Shown one piece after another: positions 62,801-64,000 of a DNA stretch of 64,000 bases. Origin of the DNA: Camarhynchus parvulus (Eukaryota; Chordata; Aves; Passeriformes; Thraupidae). Location of the stretch: the NCBI RefSeq assembly GCF_901933205.1, contig NC_044571.1:59333994-59397993 (forward strand), given 5' to 3'. The first letter of the stretch is position 1. Every line of letters starts with the position of its first letter. The translations under genes were made by a program, and so were the position numbers. The notes beneath the pieces were generated by a model. It was given only the letters and a program-made list of their open reading frames with translations. It was not told where the DNA came from and did no database searches.

Positions 62801-63106
62801 CTGTTTTGTCAAATAAAAATAGCTGTTGCTGACTGCAGTACACCATGTTGCTTTCTGCATGTAGATTAACCCTTTTACATTTTCCTCTCTTCTCCCAGTG
62901 AAAAAGTGGACCTGGAGCTTCCAAGTACAGAGAGTGACAATGTAGCACCCCCAGTGCTAGAGGATCCAGAAGAGGAAACAGTCATATTTAAAGAGAAGAC
63001 AGTCACCTCCCTCGGAGACCTGACAGAAGGGGTGCCCATGTTTAAGAAGAGGAAATTTGAAAATGGAAAATCTAGAAACTTAAGACAAAGACTAAGTGAT
63101 CAGTAA
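44838..63106 (+). CDS. WBP4: WBP4 (FBP21), WW domain-binding protein 4, ten coding exons
   Basis: The coding exons are 44838-44839, 51143-51215, 52692-52754, 52855-52978, 53782-53976, 54768-54823, 57647-57713, 59708-59844, 60880-61112 and 62899-63106. All introns are GT-AG and the joined frame is open, giving about 385 residues plus a TAA stop; the human protein, from memory, is about 376. Visible domains: a matrin/U1C-type zinc finger with C13, C16, H30 and H36; a charged helical segment around residues 40-85; a Lys/Glu-rich linker around 105-130; WW domain 1 (W134, YYY cluster, W156, P159); WW domain 2 (W175, YYY cluster, W197, P200); an acidic Ser-rich stretch; two PYGKW motifs; and a basic C-terminus ending in RNLRQRLSDQ. 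From knowledge of the family, FBP21 is a nuclear pre-mRNA splicing factor of the spliceosomal B complex; its WW domains bind proline-rich splicing proteins and its C-terminal region contacts the Brr2 helicase. Identification is by recognised family sequence, with high confidence. The exact exon 5 acceptor is the least certain boundary. Confidence 0.95.
45245..45350. repeat. Pyrimidine-rich tract in WBP4 intron 1
   Basis: About 100 bases almost free of A and G on the plus strand, made of ct, cct and ccc runs. It lies just downstream of the promoter island. Confidence 0.85.
46174..46340 (+). mobile_element. CR1 LINE 3' end, sense orientation
   Basis: Contains gtcaccatccctggaggta, gggctaagggttggactcaa and ttttccaacctaaatgattc, and ends with the diagnostic octamer repeated as attctgtgattctgta. 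This is the only plus-strand CR1 found in the window; it lies in WBP4 intron 1. Confidence 0.92.
51143..51215 (+). CDS. WBP4: WBP4 exon 2, N-terminus and first zinc ligands
   Basis: The exon follows a strong polypyrimidine tract ending cccag. It encodes residues 1 (its G) to 25, including the CDYCKCW segment that supplies the two cysteine zinc ligands (C13 and C16). The donor is CCT then gtacga, a weak match to the consensus. The exon ends on a codon boundary. Confidence 0.93.
51216..52691 (+). other. WBP4: WBP4 intron 2
   Basis: The intron starts gtacga and ends tttgaag. It contains two adjacent hairpins of the form TATGAG-ATTA-CTCATA near 52422-52462. No exon-like segment or repeat family was recognised otherwise. 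Confidence 0.9.
52417..52482. repeat. Local duplication with paired hairpins
   Basis: ctaatactatgagatt occurs at 52417 and again at 52465. Between them are two perfect 8-bp stems with the same ATTA loop (52422-52441 and 52443-52462). See findings. Confidence 0.9.
52692..52754 (+). CDS. WBP4: WBP4 exon 3, zinc finger histidines
   Basis: This 63-base exon encodes residues 26-46, SIDFHERGKNHKENVAKR followed by ISE. H30 and H36 complete the C2H2 matrin/U1C-like finger begun in exon 2. It starts and ends on codon boundaries, so skipping would remove 21 residues without a frameshift but would destroy the finger. The intron that follows is only 100 bases long. Confidence 0.94.
52855..52978 (+). CDS. 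WBP4: WBP4 exon 4, charged helical segment
   Basis: The exon encodes residues 47-87 plus the first base of codon 88. It starts with the basic run IKKKSLEKAKEEEN and ends with the conserved MKRLGIKP. The composition (Lys, Glu, Ala, Met) suggests a continuous helix after the zinc finger, as in related family members. The donor is ccag then gtagtt. Confidence 0.93.
52979..53781 (+). other. WBP4: WBP4 intron 4
   Basis: An 803-base AT-rich intron. A short inverted repeat ATTTTCAC/GTGAAAAT occurs at 53661-53682. An upstream in-frame acceptor at 53762-53763 may extend exon 5. No other feature is seen. Confidence 0.85.
53782..53976 (+). CDS. WBP4: WBP4 exon 5, lysine-rich linker and start of WW1
   Basis: Starting at the acceptor tctccaag, the exon reads DDVGSSSTQS, then a run of alternating Lys and Glu residues, then KEWVQGLSPEGYTYYYNTKT. 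W134 and the YYY cluster form the first half of WW domain 1. An alternative acceptor 18 bases upstream (ttcaag, exon from 53764) is also in frame and would add six residues, YFFLQ in sequence context GYFFLQD. The nearer acceptor has the better pyrimidine tract, so it is preferred here. Confidence 0.88.
53977..54767 (+). other. WBP4: WBP4 intron 5
   Basis: AT-rich intron that divides WW domain 1. I see no repeat family or exon-like segment in it. Confidence 0.9.
54768..54823 (+). CDS. WBP4: WBP4 exon 6, second half of WW1
   Basis: The exon completes codon 153 and encodes SQWEKPKGFQGNSQNSQT (residues 154-171). W156 and P159 are the second signature tryptophan and the conserved proline of WW domain 1. 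The acceptor is ttttaag and the donor is ACG then gtaatc. It ends on a codon boundary. Confidence 0.94.
54824..57646 (+). other. WBP4: WBP4 intron 6
   Basis: A 2.8-kb AT-rich intron between the two WW domains. It has only short scattered open frames and no recognised repeat. Confidence 0.9.
57647..57713 (+). CDS. WBP4: WBP4 exon 7, first half of WW2
   Basis: The exon encodes residues 172-193 plus one base of codon 194: GAEWVEGVTEDGHTYYYN followed by TQTG. W175 is the first signature tryptophan of WW domain 2. Exon structure mirrors WW1, with the domain cut at the same place after the TG turn, which suggests the two WW domains arose by duplication including the intron. Confidence 0.95.
57714..59707 (+). 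other. WBP4: WBP4 intron 7
   Basis: A 2-kb intron dividing WW domain 2 at the same point as intron 5 divides WW1. A short A/C-rich low-complexity tract (repeated aacca) lies at 58306-58352. Nothing else is recognised. Confidence 0.9.
58306..58352. repeat. A/C-rich simple repeat
   Basis: A poly-A run followed by repeated ccaacc/aaacca units in WBP4 intron 7. Confidence 0.85.
59708..59844 (+). CDS. WBP4: WBP4 exon 8, second half of WW2 and acidic serine-rich region
   Basis: The exon completes V194 and reads STWEKPDGFVSSSNEKG, so W197 and P200 close WW domain 2. It then continues into ESDSEDSENEESSETNFR, an acidic Ser/Glu-rich segment with CK2-like sites. The acceptor is ggacag and the donor is AGG then gtaagt. 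It ends on a codon boundary at residue 239. Confidence 0.94.
59845..60879 (+). other. WBP4: WBP4 intron 8
   Basis: AT-rich intron of 1 kb; a small repeated gtagataata motif occurs at about 60772-60802. No exon-like sequence is seen. Confidence 0.9.
60880..61112 (+). CDS. WBP4: WBP4 exon 9, acidic region with two PYGKW motifs
   Basis: This 233-base exon encodes residues 240-316 plus two bases of codon 317. It contains two similar segments, LSPYGKWREVKSEE (PYGKW at 262-266) and TNPYGKWKALKEVGEE (PYGKW at 297-301), and ends in a run of Glu. The acceptor is tctttag and the donor is GG then gtgagt. The human protein as I remember it has one clear copy of this motif (NPYGEW). Confidence 0.93.
61113..62898 (+). 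other. WBP4: WBP4 intron 9
   Basis: The intron starts gtgagt and ends ctcccag. Its middle (61464-62540) is less AT-rich than the other introns and has long minus-strand open stretches sharing one frame, which may be a decayed retrocopy; see findings. Confidence 0.88.
62899..63106 (+). CDS. WBP4: WBP4 exon 10, conserved C-terminus and stop
   Basis: The last coding exon follows cttctcccag. It encodes GEKVDLELPSTESD and later FKEKTVTSLGDLTEG, then a basic end FKKRKFENGKSRNLRQR that looks like a nuclear localisation signal, and terminates at TAA (63104-63106). These segments match the conserved C-terminal block of FBP21, the region known from family studies to bind and restrain the Brr2 helicase. 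Confidence 0.95.
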
Positions 63107-63217
63107 TACCTAACAAATAATTTTAGATTCTGTTTAAGCTAGAGTAAATCAAAACTATAATATTTTCAACAGGCTTTTATAAAGAAAGTGTTGGATAGAA
63201 GTTAAGGATTTATAGGT

Positions 63218-63223
63218 AATAAA
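63218..63223 (+). terminator. WBP4: WBP4 polyadenylation signal
   Basis: A canonical AATAAA lies 112 bases after the stop codon, followed by a T/G-rich stretch (about 63240-63295) that can serve as the downstream element. Cleavage would fall around 63235-63245, giving a short 3' UTR. Longer 3' UTR forms ending outside the clear signal cannot be excluded. Confidence 0.7.
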
Positions 63224-63240
63224 ACATACGCGAGTTTAAT

Positions 63241-64000
63241 ATTTTTTTATTTTATTTTGATGTGATTGGTTTTGGAATGGAAGTTTGTGTGAAATTACTT
63301 ATGCAATATTGTAAATACATGTATTCCTTATTGGAACCATGCCATCCAAGTTCTATTTGCTCTGTGTATGCTGTTTTAAATACATTTCATAAGGGTTTTT
63401 ACTCCTTTTCTAAGTATGTGAGAATGCAGTAATCCTTAATCTGACAAAAATGAAGCAGACCTTTTATTTTCATAGAAGAACTGGATCAATAGAATATACT
63501 AGAGAGTAAAATCATCCCCCAAGATTGTTTATGTGGTGTAGTTTCTCCACTAACAAGTAAAATATTGTGCTTACTAACCTTCGTCTGATCGCTTGCAAAA
63601 GAGTGGGTGGTGAGACTGCCAGCATTTCAAACTGATCATTTAGAAGCTGTTTTTAGAAGAGTTAGTCACATCAATGCCACCCATTCCAAATGATGTTCTG
63701 AAAAATTATTTGTGTATGTGCATGGTAAATGTATTAAGCCTCTGCAGAAGATTTAACTCTGATCAATCCTAACTTGTAGTCACAGCACCAGAGCCACCCT
63801 TGTTGGAGTAGACATTTCTGTGATATCTTCCTGTCTCCTGCTTTATTGTTGTCTACTTGAATTTTTCCTTCCTTTTACTTATCAAGTTTTCTTTTTTAGT
63901 CTTGCTTTCTTTTTGTCTATTTCCTAGCAAAAAACCACTTGCCTGATATTTTAATGAAATAATACTTTAGAGACTTGGCCCTGCTACAGCATACAGGACC
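63241..64000. other. 3' flank of WBP4
   Basis: AT-rich sequence after the probable cleavage site. No gene, repeat family or RNA is recognised; part could belong to a longer WBP4 3' UTR. Confidence 0.6.

Overview
This is a piece of a vertebrate nuclear genome, almost certainly from a bird. Evidence for a bird: several CR1 LINE fragments whose 3' ends carry the usual CR1 tail (on the minus strand a string such as gaatcatagaatggttt, on the plus strand repeated attctgtg octamers), compact introns, and an LTR-like element of endogenous-retrovirus type. There is nothing bacterial here, no CRISPR array and no operon. Most long reading frames are chance frames in introns or in GC-rich promoter islands.

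The one protein-coding gene that can be read end to end is WBP4 (WW domain-binding protein 4, also called FBP21), on the plus strand from the CpG island near 44.8 kb to the stop codon at 63104-63106. Ten coding exons can be joined with GT-AG introns in consistent phases. They encode about 385 residues: an N-terminal matrin/U1C-type zinc finger, a coiled/basic segment, a lysine-rich linker, two WW domains, an acidic serine-rich region and a conserved basic C-terminus. The protein is a spliceosomal B-complex factor. The initiator ATG is split by a 6.3-kb intron.

Upstream of WBP4 the window is non-coding. Two CpG islands stand out. The right one (about 43.9-45.1 kb) contains the WBP4 start and, on the minus strand, a good splice donor (44579-44584), as expected of a bidirectional promoter. 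In other amniotes the divergent neighbour is ELF1, an ETS transcription factor, so this is probably the distal untranslated first exon of ELF1. The left island (about 21.8-22.86 kb) also carries minus-strand donors and is probably a second ELF1 promoter. No ELF1 coding exon was found, so 1-21.8 kb and 23.1-43.9 kb are best read as 5'-UTR introns of ELF1; the name is inferred from synteny.

Repeats: seven CR1 pieces (six on minus, one on plus), one ~620-bp LTR-like element beside a CR1 at 32.8-33.4 kb, a (TA)25 microsatellite, a CCTT repeat, A-rich tracts, a 35-bp tandem duplication and several perfect hairpins. I did not find a convincing new biological system. The best leads are the three CpG-rich candidate ELF1 promoters, the split start codon and tandem acceptor of WBP4, the duplicated PYGKW motif in WBP4, and two antisense open regions in WBP4 introns 1 and 9.
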